Shown: positions 36,841-45,545, numbered from the stretch's first letter. The stretch is 64,000 nt of DNA from Bradyrhizobium iriomotense (GCF_018130765.1 NZ_JAFCJZ010000015.1:62001-126000); one strand, 5' to 3'. Notes: generated by a model from the sequence alone, not told the origin. A program made the numbers and translations.

Positions 36841-36857
36841 ATTGCATACGATTGCAT
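36841..36857. promoter_or_regulatory. ATTGCAT direct repeat in divergent promoter region
   Basis: ATTGCATACG and ATTGCATCAA stand side by side with a 10-base period, about one helical turn. The region separates the two divergent binding-protein genes and is AT-rich. It may be an operator or part of the promoter for the rightward operon. Confidence 0.4.
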
Positions 36858-36895
36858 CAAAATTAATCATCGAAAGCCGAAGAAGGATCGAGGCG

Positions 36896-38557
36896 ATGCT
36901 TATCAAGAACAAGAAGACTCGGGCAGCGCTGATCGCGCTCTTGGCACTTGGCAGCGCGGCCGCATGGCCGCGCGTCGTTGCTGCGGAAACGGTGCTGCGC
37001 ATCGGCATGACTGCTGCCGATATGCCACGCACCCTCGGCCAGCCCGATCAGGGTTTTGAAGGCAATCGCTTCACCGGCCTCACCATGTACGACGCGCTGA
37101 CCGGCTGGGATCTGTCCTCTGCCGAGAAGCCAAGCGTGGTGATCCCCGGCCTTGCCACCGAGTGGAAGGTCGACGATGCTGACAAGACCAAATGGACCTT
37201 CAAGCTGCGCCCCGGCGTGACCTTCCATGACGGCTCGCCGTTCAATGCCGACGCCGTGGTGTGGAACGTCGAGAAGGTGCTGAAGCAGGACGCGCCGCAA
37301 TTCGACGCCAGCCAGGTCGGCGTCACGGCCTCGCGCATGCCGACGCTGGCCTCGGCGAAGAAGATCGACGACATGACGGTCGAGCTCACCACCAAGGAGC
37401 CCGACAGCTTCCTGCCGATCAACCTCACCAATTTGTTCATGGCGAGCCCGGCGAAGTGGCAGGCCTTCTACGATAAGGCCGAAGGCGCGGACGCCAAGGC
37501 GAAGTCGCAGGCCGCATGGACCGCCTTCGCCAAGGACGCTTCGGGCACCGGCCCATGGAAGATGGCGAGCTTCACGCCGCGCGAGCGGCTCGAGCTGGTG
37601 AAGAACGCGAGCTACTGGAACAAGGATCGCGTGCCCAAGGTCGACAAGATGGTGCTCTTGCCGATGCCGGAGGCGAACGCGCGCACCGCGGCGCTGCTCT
37701 CCGGCCAGGTCGATTGGGTCGAGGCGCCGGCGCCGGATGCGCTGCCGGAGCTGAAGCAGCGCGGCTTCAAGCTCTACGCCAACGAGCAGCCGCATGTCTG
37801 GCCGTGGCAGTTCTCGCGCGTCGAGGGTTCGCCCTGGAATGACATCCGCGTGCGCAAGGCGGCAAACCTCTGCGTCGATCGCGAAGGCCTCAAGGACGGC
37901 CTGCTCGCCGGTCTGATGGTGCCCGCGACCGGCACTTTCGAGCCGGGCCATCCCTGGCGCGGCAAGCCGAGCTTCGCGATCAAGTATGACAAGGCGGCTG
38001 CGCAGAAGCTGATGCAGGAGGCCGGCTTCGGCCCGAACAAGAAGCTGGCGGTCAAGATCCAGACCTCGGCGTCCGGCTCCGGCCAGATGCAGCCGCTGCC
38101 GATGAACGAATATCTCCAGCAGGCGCTCGCCGAATGCTATTTCGACGTGAAGCTTGACGTCATCGAGTGGAACACGCTGTTCACCAACTGGCGCCGCGGC
38201 GCCAAGGACCCCTCGGCCAACGGCTCGAACGCGACCAACGTCACCTATGCGGCGATGGACCCGTTCTTCGCGCTGGTGCGCTTCCTGCAGTCGAGCATGG
38301 CGCCGCCGGTCTCGAACAATTGGGGTTTTATCAACGATCCCAAGTTCGACGAGCTGGTGAAGAAGGCGCGCCAGACCTTCGATCCCGCCGCGCGCGACGC
38401 CGCGCTCGCCGAGCTGCACGCCGCCTCCGTCGATGACGCCGCCTTCCTGTACGTCGCCCACGACGTCGGCCCCCGCGCCATGAGCCCGAAGGTGACAGGC
38501 GTCGTGCAGCCGAAGAGCTGGTTCATCGACTTCTCGCCGGTGTCGATCGCGCAGTAA
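36896..38557 (+). CDS. Dpp/Opp-type periplasmic binding protein (SBP_bac_5), copy 2
   Basis: A 553-residue family 5 binding protein opening a seven-gene transport and amidase operon. Residues 1-31 form the signal peptide (ends VVAA); ATG 36896 follows AAGGATCGAGG. It shares with copy 1 the stretches TAADMPRTLGQPDQG and GLATEWKVDDADKTKW. Extra residues around AEGADAKAKSQAAW are not in copy 1. The likely partners are the permeases at 38752 and 39911 and ATPases at 40817 and 43481. The ligand may be an amide or peptide because an amidase is encoded in the same run. Confidence 0.9.
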   Translation: MLIKNKKTRAALIALLALGSAAAWPRVVAAETVLRIGMTAADMPRTLGQPDQGFEGNRFTGLTMYDALTGWDLSSAEKPSVVIPGLATEWKVDDADKTKWTFKLRPGVTFHDGSPFNADAVVWNVEKVLKQDAPQFDASQVGVTASRMPTLASAKKIDDMTVELTTKEPDSFLPINLTNLFMASPAKWQAFYDKAEGADAKAKSQAAWTAFAKDASGTGPWKMASFTPRERLELVKNASYWNKDRVPKVDKMVLLPMPEANARTAALLSGQVDWVEAPAPDALPELKQRGFKLYANEQPHVWPWQFSRVEGSPWNDIRVRKAANLCVDREGLKDGLLAGLMVPATGTFEPGHPWRGKPSFAIKYDKAAAQKLMQEAGFGPNKKLAVKIQTSASGSGQMQPLPMNEYLQQALAECYFDVKLDVIEWNTLFTNWRRGAKDPSANGSNATNVTYAAMDPFFALVRFLQSSMAPPVSNNWGFINDPKFDELVKKARQTFDPAARDAALAELHAASVDDAAFLYVAHDVGPRAMSPKVTGVVQPKSWFIDFSPVSIAQ

Positions 38558-38577
38558 TGCGTGCCGCATACTCGCTG

Positions 38578-38736
38578 CACCCTCTCCCCCTGTGGGAGAG
38601 GGTGGCTTCGCGACAGCGAAGCCGGGTGAGGGGTCTCTCTCCGCGGAGAGACCCTCGCTCGTTTGAGATGACCGTATCCGCGGATAGAACCCCTCATCCG
38701 GCGCTTCGCGCCACCTTCTCCCGCAAGGGGAGAAGG
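38578..38736. repeat. Extragenic palindrome, family A, inside the importer operon
   Basis: Left arm CACCCTCTCCCCCTGTGGGA at 38578 and right arm CACCTTCTCCCGCAAGGGGA near 38712, with inner GGGTGAGGGGTCTC and ACCCCTCATCC arms. It lies between the binding protein and the first permease, so a transcript of the operon would carry it as a large hairpin. Confidence 0.88.
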
Positions 38737-38751
38737 AAGAAAGAACCAAAC

Positions 38752-39705
38752 GTGCTCGCCTACACCGCCAGACGCATTGTCTATGTCGTCCCCATCGTCA
38801 TCAGCGTGGCGCTGGTGTGCTTCCTGCTCGTGCACATCACGCCGGGCGATCCGCTCGTTGCGGTGCTGCCGGCCGATGCGTCGCAGGAGCTCGCGGCGCA
38901 GCTGCGCGCCGCCTATGGCTTCGACCGCCCGCTGCCGGTGCAGTTCGGGCTTTGGCTGCTCCGTGCCCTTCATGGCGATCTCGGCAATTCCATCGCGACG
39001 GGGCGCCCCGTGCTGGCCGAGGTCATGCGCGCGGTCGGCAACACCGTCACGCTCGCGATCGCCGCCGCCATCATCGGCTTCACCATGGGCATCCTGCTCG
39101 GCCTGATCGCCGGCTATTTCCGCGAGACCTGGATCGACAAGGTCGCGACCTCCTTCGCCATCGCCGGCGTCTCCGTGCCGCATTACTGGCTCGGCATGCT
39201 GCTCGTCATCATCTTCTCGGTCCAGCTGAACTGGCTGCCCGCGGTCGGCGCCGGTCCCAGCGGCTCGAATTCCTGGGCCTGGGATTGGGCGCATCTGAAA
39301 TATCTCGTGCTGCCGGCGATCACGACCTCGGTGATTCCGATGGGCATCGTCACCCGCACGGTGCGTGCGCTCACCGGCGATATCCTCAGCCAGGACTTCG
39401 TCGAAGCCCTGCGCGCAAAAGGCCTGCGCGAAACCGGCGTGTTCCGCCACGTCATCAAGAACGCCGCGCCCACCGCGCTCGCGGTGATGGGGCTTCAGCT
39501 CGGCTACATGCTCGGAGGCTCGATCCTGATCGAGACCGTGTTCTCCTGGCCGGGCTCGGGCTTCCTGCTCAACTCGGCGATCTTCCAGCGCGACCTGCCG
39601 CTGCTGCAGGGCACGATCCTGATCCTGGCGCTGTTCTTCGTCTTCCTCAATCTGCTGGTCGACATCGCCCAAGCCGCGATCGACCCGCGCATCAAGCGGG
39701 GCTAG
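38752..39705 (+). CDS. Dpp/Opp-type ABC permease (DppB family)
   Basis: A 317-residue inner-membrane permease with about six helices. The start is GTG 38752 with AGAAGGAAGA upstream; a longer frame would run through the palindromic repeat. The DppB motif RTVRALTGDILSQDFVEALRAKGL and the end ILIETVFSWPGSGFLL are clear. It pairs with the DppC-type permease to form the pore. The ITPGDPLVAVL segment near residue 30 is typical of the family. Confidence 0.9.
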   Translation: MLAYTARRIVYVVPIVISVALVCFLLVHITPGDPLVAVLPADASQELAAQLRAAYGFDRPLPVQFGLWLLRALHGDLGNSIATGRPVLAEVMRAVGNTVTLAIAAAIIGFTMGILLGLIAGYFRETWIDKVATSFAIAGVSVPHYWLGMLLVIIFSVQLNWLPAVGAGPSGSNSWAWDWAHLKYLVLPAITTSVIPMGIVTRTVRALTGDILSQDFVEALRAKGLRETGVFRHVIKNAAPTALAVMGLQLGYMLGGSILIETVFSWPGSGFLLNSAIFQRDLPLLQGTILILALFFVFLNLLVDIAQAAIDPRIKRG

Positions 39706-39736
39706 CAATGAGCCCAGCTGTAGCCAAGAGAAAGGT

Positions 39737-39860
39737 GCGCTCCCTCCCCCGCCTGCGGGGGAGGGTTGGGGAGAGGGTGTCTCCTCAATCGAGGACCCCC
39801 AAGAGGAGAAAACCCTCACCCGCGCCTTCGGCGCGACCTCTCCCGCAAGCGGGAGAGGTG
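39737..39860. repeat. Extragenic palindrome, family A, inside the importer operon
   Basis: Left arm GCTCCCTCCCCCGCCTGCGG (39739-39758) and right arm CTCTCCCGCAAGCGGGAGAGG (to 39860), with inner GTTGGGGAGAGGGTG and CCCTCACCCGC arms. A CGCGCCTTCGGCGCG hairpin lies in the centre. It separates the two permease genes. Confidence 0.88.
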
Positions 39861-39910
39861 TACCACCTCCTTGGCTCGCATCGATCGTACCAACTTCCGG
39901 GAGCCAGCCA

Positions 39911-40813
39911 ATGAGCGAGCTTCCGTTGTCCGCCACCGCCGACGCCGCGCTGCAGGCCGCGCCCGCCACCAAGGCGCGCGGCTATTGGGCGACCGTCGGC
40001 CGCCGCATCATGCGGGACAAGGTCAGCATGGCCTGCGCGCTGGTGCTGCTGCTGATCTTCCTCTCCGCGATCCTCGCGCCGTGGCTCGGTCTCGAAGATC
40101 CCTATAAGGGCTCGATGATCCGCCGCCTCCGTCACATCGGCACCACAGGCTATCCGCTGGGCACCGACGAACTCGGCCGCGACATGCTGGCGCGGCTGAT
40201 CTATGGGGGGCGGCTGTCGCTGGTCATCGGCATCCTGCCGGTCATCCTGGCCTTCTGCGTCGGCACCTCGCTCGGCATCATTGCCGGCTATGTCGGCGGC
40301 AAGCTCAACACCGCGATCATGCGCACGGTGGACGTGTTCTACGCCTTCCCGTCGGTGCTGCTGGCCATCGCGATCTCCGGCGCGCTGGGGGCCGGCATCC
40401 TCAATTCCATCGTGGCGCTGACCATCGTATTCGTGCCGCAGATCACCCGCGTCGCCGAAAGCGTCACGACAGGCGTGCGCAATATGGACTTCGTCGAAGC
40501 CGCGCGCGCCTCCGGCGCCGGCGCCTTCACCATCATGCGCGTGCACATCCTCGGCAACGTGCTGGGCGCCATCTTCGTCTATGCCACCAGCCTGATCTCG
40601 GTCTCGATGATCCTGGCGGCCGGTCTGTCCTTCCTCGGCCTCGGCACAAAACCGCCGGAGCCGGAATGGGGCCTGATGCTGAACACCCTGCGCACCGCGA
40701 TCTACGTCAATCCCTGGGTCGCGGCCTTGCCGGGTGCGATGATCTTCGCGGTCTCGATCTGCTTCAATCTGCTCTCTGACGGCTTGCGTAGCGCCATGGA
40801 CATCAGGAACTAG
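39911..40813 (+). CDS. Dpp/Opp-type ABC permease (DppC family)
   Basis: A 300-residue permease with six hydrophobic segments. The DppC motif EAARASGAGAFTIMRVHILGN and the end GLGTKPPEPEWGLML are typical. It starts 51 bases after the palindrome and ends four bases before the ATPase gene. With the 38752 product it forms the membrane pore. Confidence 0.92.
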   Translation: MSELPLSATADAALQAAPATKARGYWATVGRRIMRDKVSMACALVLLLIFLSAILAPWLGLEDPYKGSMIRRLRHIGTTGYPLGTDELGRDMLARLIYGGRLSLVIGILPVILAFCVGTSLGIIAGYVGGKLNTAIMRTVDVFYAFPSVLLAIAISGALGAGILNSIVALTIVFVPQITRVAESVTTGVRNMDFVEAARASGAGAFTIMRVHILGNVLGAIFVYATSLISVSMILAAGLSFLGLGTKPPEPEWGLMLNTLRTAIYVNPWVAALPGAMIFAVSICFNLLSDGLRSAMDIRN

Positions 40814-40816
40814 GCC

Positions 40817-41878
40817 ATGAGCGAGATCAACACATCTGTTGAAATGCTGGAGCCGGTCGAGGACGTCGGCGGCGTCGCGCAGCCGCTGCTCCAGGTCAAC
40901 GGCCTGACCAAGCACTTCCCGGTGCGCGGCGGATTGTTCGCCGCCAAGCGTACCGTACGCGCCGTCGACAATGTCTCCTTCTCCGTCGCCAAGGGTGAGA
41001 CGGTCGGCATCGTCGGCGAATCCGGCTGCGGCAAATCCACCACCGCGCGGCTCTTGATGCATCTGATGCCGCGCGATGACGGTGACATCATCTATGACGG
41101 CATGACCGTCGGCCGATCCTTGTCGTTGCGCGAGCTGCGCCGCGGCATGCAGATGGTGTTCCAGGATTCCTACGCCTCGCTCAATCCACGTCTCACCATC
41201 GAAGAGTCGATCGCCTTCGGCCCGAAAGTCCACGGCATGGCCGATGGCGCGGCGAGGGCGCTGGCGCGCGAGCTGCTCGGCAAGGTCGGCTTGCGTCCGG
41301 AAAACTTCGCCAATCGCTACCCGCACGAGATCTCCGGCGGCCAGCGCCAGCGCGTCAACATCGCACGCGCGCTGGCGTTGTCGCCGCGGCTGGTGATCCT
41401 GGATGAGGCGGTCTCCGCGCTCGACAAGTCCGTCGAGGCGCAGGTGCTCAATTTGCTCGCCGATCTCAAGCGCGAGTTCGGCCTGACTTATCTCTTCATC
41501 AGCCATGACCTCAATGTCGTGCGCTACATCAGTGACCGGGTGCTGGTGATGTATCTCGGCGAGGTCGTCGAACTCGGCCCGGTCGACGAGGTCTGGGACA
41601 GCCCCGCGCATCCCTATACGCGCGCGCTGCTCGCCGCGATGCCGTCCTCCGATCCTGACAGACGCACCGAGAAGCCGCCGATCACCGGCGATCCGCCCAA
41701 TCCGATCGACCCGCCACCGGGCTGCCGCTTCCACACCCGCTGCGCGTTTGCGGAGCCGCTCTGCGCAAATGCCGCACCAAAGCTCACGGCCGTCGATACA
41801 ATGGGCCACGAGGCCGCGTGCTACATGGCGATCCCGGGTTCAGGCCATAGCCGCGCACCCGCAGGGGAAACAGCATGA
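40817..41878 (+). CDS. Dpp/Opp-type ABC ATPase (DppF/OppF family)
   Basis: A 353-residue ATPase. Walker A is GESGCGKST, the signature is ISGGQRQRVNIARAL and Walker B is LVILDEAVSALD. The oligopeptide C-terminal domain with cysteines (CRFHTRCAF, CANAAP) is present, as in OppF/DppF, and may bind an iron-sulfur cluster. It overlaps the next small gene by 4 bases (ATGA). Its partner ATPase is the product at 43481, on the other side of the amidase genes. Confidence 0.93.
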   Translation: MSEINTSVEMLEPVEDVGGVAQPLLQVNGLTKHFPVRGGLFAAKRTVRAVDNVSFSVAKGETVGIVGESGCGKSTTARLLMHLMPRDDGDIIYDGMTVGRSLSLRELRRGMQMVFQDSYASLNPRLTIEESIAFGPKVHGMADGAARALARELLGKVGLRPENFANRYPHEISGGQRQRVNIARALALSPRLVILDEAVSALDKSVEAQVLNLLADLKREFGLTYLFISHDLNVVRYISDRVLVMYLGEVVELGPVDEVWDSPAHPYTRALLAAMPSSDPDRRTEKPPITGDPPNPIDPPPGCRFHTRCAFAEPLCANAAPKLTAVDTMGHEAACYMAIPGSGHSRAPAGETA

Positions 41879-42072
41879 CAAGACCGACACCAAAAGAGAT
41901 CAAGCCGATCGCGCAAGTCTCGGGCGTTCCCGTGGACGACGAGATCGCAACGCGCATCTCCAACTCCATCGGGCCCGCCTTCGAGGGCTTTGCCGCGATT
42001 GCCGGCACCTTGCCCTTCGACCTCGAGCCGGCGTCCTACGTGGTTGCGCAGGCGACGAAGGTGTCGAAATGA
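41875..42072 (+). CDS. AtzG-like small subunit (DUF4089 family)
   Basis: A 65-residue protein with the pattern FEGFAAIAGTLPFDLEPA near residues 38-53. This matches DUF4089/AtzG proteins, small GatC-like partners that stabilise an amidase such as AtzE in cyanuric-acid degradation. It overlaps the preceding ATPase and the following amidase by 4 bases each, so all three are translationally coupled. The pair suggests an AtzE-type amidase complex, but the substrate here need not be a 1-carboxybiuret. Confidence 0.75.
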   Translation: MTRPTPKEIKPIAQVSGVPVDDEIATRISNSIGPAFEGFAAIAGTLPFDLEPASYVVAQATKVSK

Positions 42073-43484
42073 GCCTTGAACCTGCCTTGATGACTCTCAC
42101 CGAGGTCGCGCGTGCGATCGCGATGAAGCAGGTGTCTTCGCATGAGGTCACGCGTGCGCTGCTGCACCGCATCGCGCAATGGCAGCCGCATCTCAACGCC
42201 TTCATGTCGATCGAATCGGAGGCCGCGCTGAAGGCGGCCGAAGCCGCCGATGCCGAGCTCGCCAAGGGCAATGTCCGCGGTCCGCTGCACGGCGTGCCGC
42301 TCGCGCACAAGGACATGTATTACGACGCCGGCCACGTCGCGACCTGTGGCTCGCTGATCCGCCGCGATTTCGTCGCGACCACGACGTCCACCGCCTTGCA
42401 GCGGTTGAAGGACGCCGGCCAGGTCCGCCTCGGCACGCTACATCTCGCCGAGTTCGCCTATGGTGCGACCGGGCACAACAGCCATTATGGTCCGGTGCGC
42501 AATCCTTGGAACGTGGCGCACATCACCGGCGGCTCGTCCTCGGGCTCCGGCTCGGCGGTCGCAGCGCGCCTGACCTATGCCGCGCTCGGCTCCGACACCG
42601 GCGGCTCGATCCGCATGCCCTCGCATTTCTGTGGTGTCACGGGGCTCAAGACCACCTGGAGCCGCGTCAGCCGCGCCGGCGCCATGCCGCTGTCGCAATC
42701 GCTCGACACGGTCGGCCCGCTCGCGCGCACCGCGGAGGATTGCGCGCTGCTGCTGGCGTTGACGGCCGGCCCGGATCCGGAGGATCCGACCGCGAGCCAC
42801 GAGGCTCTCTCGGACTACGTCGCCGCGACCAAGGGATCCCTGAACGGCCTCAAGATCGGCGTGCCCGCGACCTACTATGTCGACGATCTCGACAGCGAGG
42901 TCGCGCGCGTGCTCGACGAGACCATTGCGGTGCTCAAGCGCGAGGGCGCCGACATCGTCAAGGTCGAGCTGCCGGACCAGCGGCAATTGCAGGCGGCGAG
43001 CCAGCTCGTGCTGGCCGCTGAAGCCGCCGCCTTCCACAAGCGCTGGCTGGTCGAGCGTTCGCAGGATTACGGCGCGCAGACATTGATGCGCCTCCAGAAC
43101 GGCTTGGCCGTTCCCGCCATCACCTATCTCGAGGCGATGCGCTGGCGCGGCCCGGCGCTCGCCGCGCACAATGCGGCGACCGCGGGCGTCGACGCCGTGA
43201 TCGCACCGGCTTCGCCAGTGCCGGCGCCGACGATCGAGGAGAGCGACGTCGGCGGCGGACCGAACGCGCCGGCGCTGTTGCAGCGGCTGACGCTGTTCAC
43301 CCGCCCGGTGAATTTTTTGGGCCTGCCGTCGTTGACCATTCCCTCGGGCTTCACAAAGAGCGGCCTGCCTGTCGGCATGCAGCTGATCGGCCGCTCCTTC
43401 GATGAAGCGACCTTGCTCACCATCGGCGCCGCCTTCCAGCGCGCCACCGACTACCACGACCGGATACCCAAACTGCCGTCATGA
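42069..43484 (+). CDS. Amidase signature enzyme (AtzE/GatA-like)
   Basis: A 471-residue amidase-signature hydrolase. The Ser-Ser-Lys triad is placed at Lys81 (PLAHKDMYY), cis-Ser156 (GGSSSGSGS) and nucleophile Ser180 (GSDTGGSIRMPS). It hydrolyses an amide to an acid and ammonia in the cytoplasm. The tight coupling with an AtzG-like gene upstream and an ABC ATPase downstream (4-base overlap) ties it to the imported substrate. Start ATG 42069 gives the AtzG overlap; a longer in-frame opening exists but has no support. Candidates include peptides' amides, ureido or biuret-like compounds and aryl amides. Confidence 0.9.
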   Translation: MSLEPALMTLTEVARAIAMKQVSSHEVTRALLHRIAQWQPHLNAFMSIESEAALKAAEAADAELAKGNVRGPLHGVPLAHKDMYYDAGHVATCGSLIRRDFVATTTSTALQRLKDAGQVRLGTLHLAEFAYGATGHNSHYGPVRNPWNVAHITGGSSSGSGSAVAARLTYAALGSDTGGSIRMPSHFCGVTGLKTTWSRVSRAGAMPLSQSLDTVGPLARTAEDCALLLALTAGPDPEDPTASHEALSDYVAATKGSLNGLKIGVPATYYVDDLDSEVARVLDETIAVLKREGADIVKVELPDQRQLQAASQLVLAAEAAAFHKRWLVERSQDYGAQTLMRLQNGLAVPAITYLEAMRWRGPALAAHNAATAGVDAVIAPASPVPAPTIEESDVGGGPNAPALLQRLTLFTRPVNFLGLPSLTIPSGFTKSGLPVGMQLIGRSFDEATLLTIGAAFQRATDYHDRIPKLPS

Positions 43485-44455
43485 CCAAGCTCGTCGAGAT
43501 ATCAGGCCTCAACATCCGCTTCACCGGCGAGCGCACGGTCTATGCCGTGAATGACCTCAGCCTGTCGCTCGGCGATGGCGAAGTGCTGGGCCTGCTCGGC
43601 GAATCAGGTTCGGGAAAAAGTGTGACGCTGCGTGCGCTGATGCGGCTGTTGCCGAAAAAGCGCACGCAGATTTCGGGCAAGGTCAACGTCATGGGACAGG
43701 ACGTGCTTGCCATGAATGACGAGCAGCTGTCGTCGTTCCGCGGCCAGACCGTCTCGATGATCTTCCAGGAGCCCGCGCTCGCGCTTGACCCCGTCTACAC
43801 CATCGGCGCGCAGATCGCTGAGAGCGTGGTGCGCCACGAGGGCAAGTCTTATGCGGAGGGGCGCGCGAGAGCGCTGGAGATGCTCGAGGTCGTGCGCATT
43901 CCCTCGGCCAAGCGGCGGCTGGACGCCTATCCGCACGAAATGTCCGGCGGCATGCGCCAGCGCGCGATGATCGCGCTGGCGCTCGCCTGTCGTCCCAAGA
44001 TCCTGCTGGCGGATGAGCCGACCACGGCGCTCGATGCCACCGTGCAGATCCAGATCCTCTTGCTGCTGCGCGAGCTGCAGCGCGAGTTCGGCATGTCCGT
44101 CATCTTCGTGACCCACGACATTGGTGTGGCGATCGAGATCTGCGACCGCGTCGCGGTGATGTATGCCGGCCAGATCGTGGAGCAGGGGAGCCTGCGCGAC
44201 ATCGTCCGCACACCGGTGCATCCCTATGCCAAGGGCCTGCTCGCTTCCACCATCCACGGCGCGAAGCGAGGGCAACGGCTCGAGACCATCCCCGGCACCC
44301 CGCCATCGCTGGCCGAAAAGCCCCACAACTGTTCCTTCGCCCCCCGCTGCGCCATGGCGCAGCCGCGTTGCCTGGAGCAACTGCCAGCGAATGTGGAGGT
44401 CGGGCCGGGAAGGGCGGCCAGGTGCGTGCTGGCGGAGCCGGTGGTCGCGACGTAG
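43481..44455 (+). CDS. Dpp/Opp-type ABC ATPase (DppD/OppD family)
   Basis: A 324-residue ATPase. Walker A is GESGSGKSV, the signature is MSGGMRQRAMIALAL and Walker B is ILLADEPTTALD. The cysteine-bearing C-terminal tail (NCSFAPRCAMAQPRC) is that of DppD. It closes the operon with a 4-base overlap with the amidase. The heterodimer partner is the product at 40817, so the amidase pair is inserted within the transporter genes. Confidence 0.92.
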   Translation: MTKLVEISGLNIRFTGERTVYAVNDLSLSLGDGEVLGLLGESGSGKSVTLRALMRLLPKKRTQISGKVNVMGQDVLAMNDEQLSSFRGQTVSMIFQEPALALDPVYTIGAQIAESVVRHEGKSYAEGRARALEMLEVVRIPSAKRRLDAYPHEMSGGMRQRAMIALALACRPKILLADEPTTALDATVQIQILLLLRELQREFGMSVIFVTHDIGVAIEICDRVAVMYAGQIVEQGSLRDIVRTPVHPYAKGLLASTIHGAKRGQRLETIPGTPPSLAEKPHNCSFAPRCAMAQPRCLEQLPANVEVGPGRAARCVLAEPVVAT

Positions 44456-44496
44456 TTCGTTCGCTGGAAGCCGAGGTACATCCCCGCGCACAACTG

Positions 44497-44523
44497 CGCT
44501 CCCTCCCCCCTTGCGGGGGAGGG
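44497..44523. repeat. Short half of a family A palindrome
   Basis: GCGCTCCCTCCCCCCTTGCG followed by GGGGAGGG is a single self-complementary arm at 44497-44523. It starts the repeat-rich 684-base gap 44456-45139 that contains no gene. Confidence 0.6.
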
Positions 44524-44566
44524 CTATCGCATATGGCGTGCGCGATGCTGCGGCATCGGCACTGGG

Positions 44567-44713
44567 CTCCCTCTCCCGCTTGCGGGGGAGGGCTGGGGTG
44601 GGGGTGTCTCCGCGTCGGGATTGTCGAGGATTGCGGAGGATATCCCTGCGTGGCGAGAGCCCTCACCCGCCGCGCTCTGCGAGCGCGGCGGCCTCTCCCG
44701 CAAGCGGGAGAGG
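44567..44713. repeat. Extragenic palindrome, family A
   Basis: CTCCCTCTCCCGCTTGCGGG (44567) and CTCTCCCGCAAGCGGGAGAG (to 44713) with inner GGGTGGGGGTG and CCCTCACCC arms. Central CGCGCTCTGCGAGCGCG forms its own stem. Confidence 0.88.
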
Positions 44714-44757
44714 CGGAGCAAGCCCGCGGACAATCCTCGTGAAATCCATATGCGATT

Positions 44758-44900
44758 GCCCCGCCTTGCGGGGGAGGGCGGGGGAGGGGGGTAGCCCAGG
44801 AAATGGTCTAACCATCTACGATCCTGCCGCGCGCACAAATCGAGAGAGTCCCCGTGTGGCACCCCTCTCCCTGTCCCTCCCCCGCAAGGGGGGAGGGAAT
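44758..44900. repeat. Extragenic palindrome, family A
   Basis: Left arm GCCCCGCCTTGCGGGGGAGG (44758) and right arm CCTCCCCCGCAAGGGGGGAGG (to about 44898), with a CCCGCAAGG core. It abuts the preceding palindrome, making three elements in a row. Confidence 0.8.
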
Positions 44901-45139
44901 GAGAGTGCAGTGCGTCCCTCACTGAGAAATGCGCGCTCGCATGGAATTCCTCTATGACAACACCGAGTTGTCACAGTTCGCCGCCCGCATTCCGGCCAAG
45001 CGCGTTCTACTGTGCATGGGGTTGTTTTCGACATTTTTTGTTGGGGCGGTGCGGCAGCGAGGGCCGCAGGGGGGTATTCAGACCCCATTCATCCCGGTTC
45101 CGGTTCCATGCGCCCGTTCACGGAGAGGGACTTCAACTT

Positions 45140-45409
45140 ATGTACATTTCTGGCCAAAGCCTCATCGTCATCCTGTTCGTCGGCCTGGTCGCCGGCTGGC
45201 TCGCGGGGAAGGTGGTCCGCGGGAGCGGGTTCGGCATCATCGGCGACATCGTGATCGGCATCGCCGGCGCCTTCGTCGCTAGCTTCCTGTTCCCGCGGCT
45301 CGGCATCCATCTCGGCATCGGGCTGGTCTCGGAGATCATCTATTCCGCGATCGGCGCCATCATCCTGCTGCTGGTGGTCCGCCTGGTGCGCGGCGGCGGG
45401 CGGCTCTAG
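45140..45409 (+). CDS. GlsB/YeaQ/YmgE-family membrane protein
   Basis: An 89-residue protein of the transglycosylase-associated (GlsB/YeaQ/YmgE) family. Three hydrophobic segments with the pattern GLVAGWLAGKVVRG, GIIGDIVIGIAGAFVA and IIYSAIGAIILLLVVRLV fit the family closely. It sits in the inner membrane and is often induced by stress, but no reaction is known. Start ATG 45140 follows GGAGAGGG. A hairpin terminator follows at 45428. Confidence 0.9.
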   Translation: MYISGQSLIVILFVGLVAGWLAGKVVRGSGFGIIGDIVIGIAGAFVASFLFPRLGIHLGIGLVSEIIYSAIGAIILLLVVRLVRGGGRL

Positions 45410-45427
45410 CGCTTGAAAGCCGTCGGA

Positions 45428-45463
45428 ACCTGGCGCCTCCCCATCTTGGGAAAGGCGCCAGGT
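45428..45463 (+). terminator. Stem-loop after the GlsB-like gene
   Basis: ACCTGGCGCC (45428-45437) and GGCGCCAGGT (45454-45463) form a perfect 10-bp stem with a 16-base loop. It lies 18 bases past the stop codon. No long T-run follows, so it may work with other factors. Confidence 0.65.
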
Positions 45464-45508
45464 CCGCAAGAAAAAGCCGCAAGCCTGTGAGATTCCGGGC
45501 TTGCGCGC

Positions 45509-45545
45509 GGGGCCATCAGGGGTAGTAGATGGGGCCATCAGGGGT
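45509..45545. repeat. 15-base direct repeat upstream of the type I secretion operon
   Basis: GGGGCCATCAGGGGT occurs at 45509-45523 and 45531-45545, a 22-base period (about two helical turns). The distance to the secretion ATPase start is about 120 bases. It is a candidate regulator-binding array. Confidence 0.55.

Noticed and set aside
44456..45139. Possible genes in the 684-base gap after the importer operon
   Set aside because: Only repeat-derived frames are present; the real gene begins at 45140 with its own ribosome-binding site.
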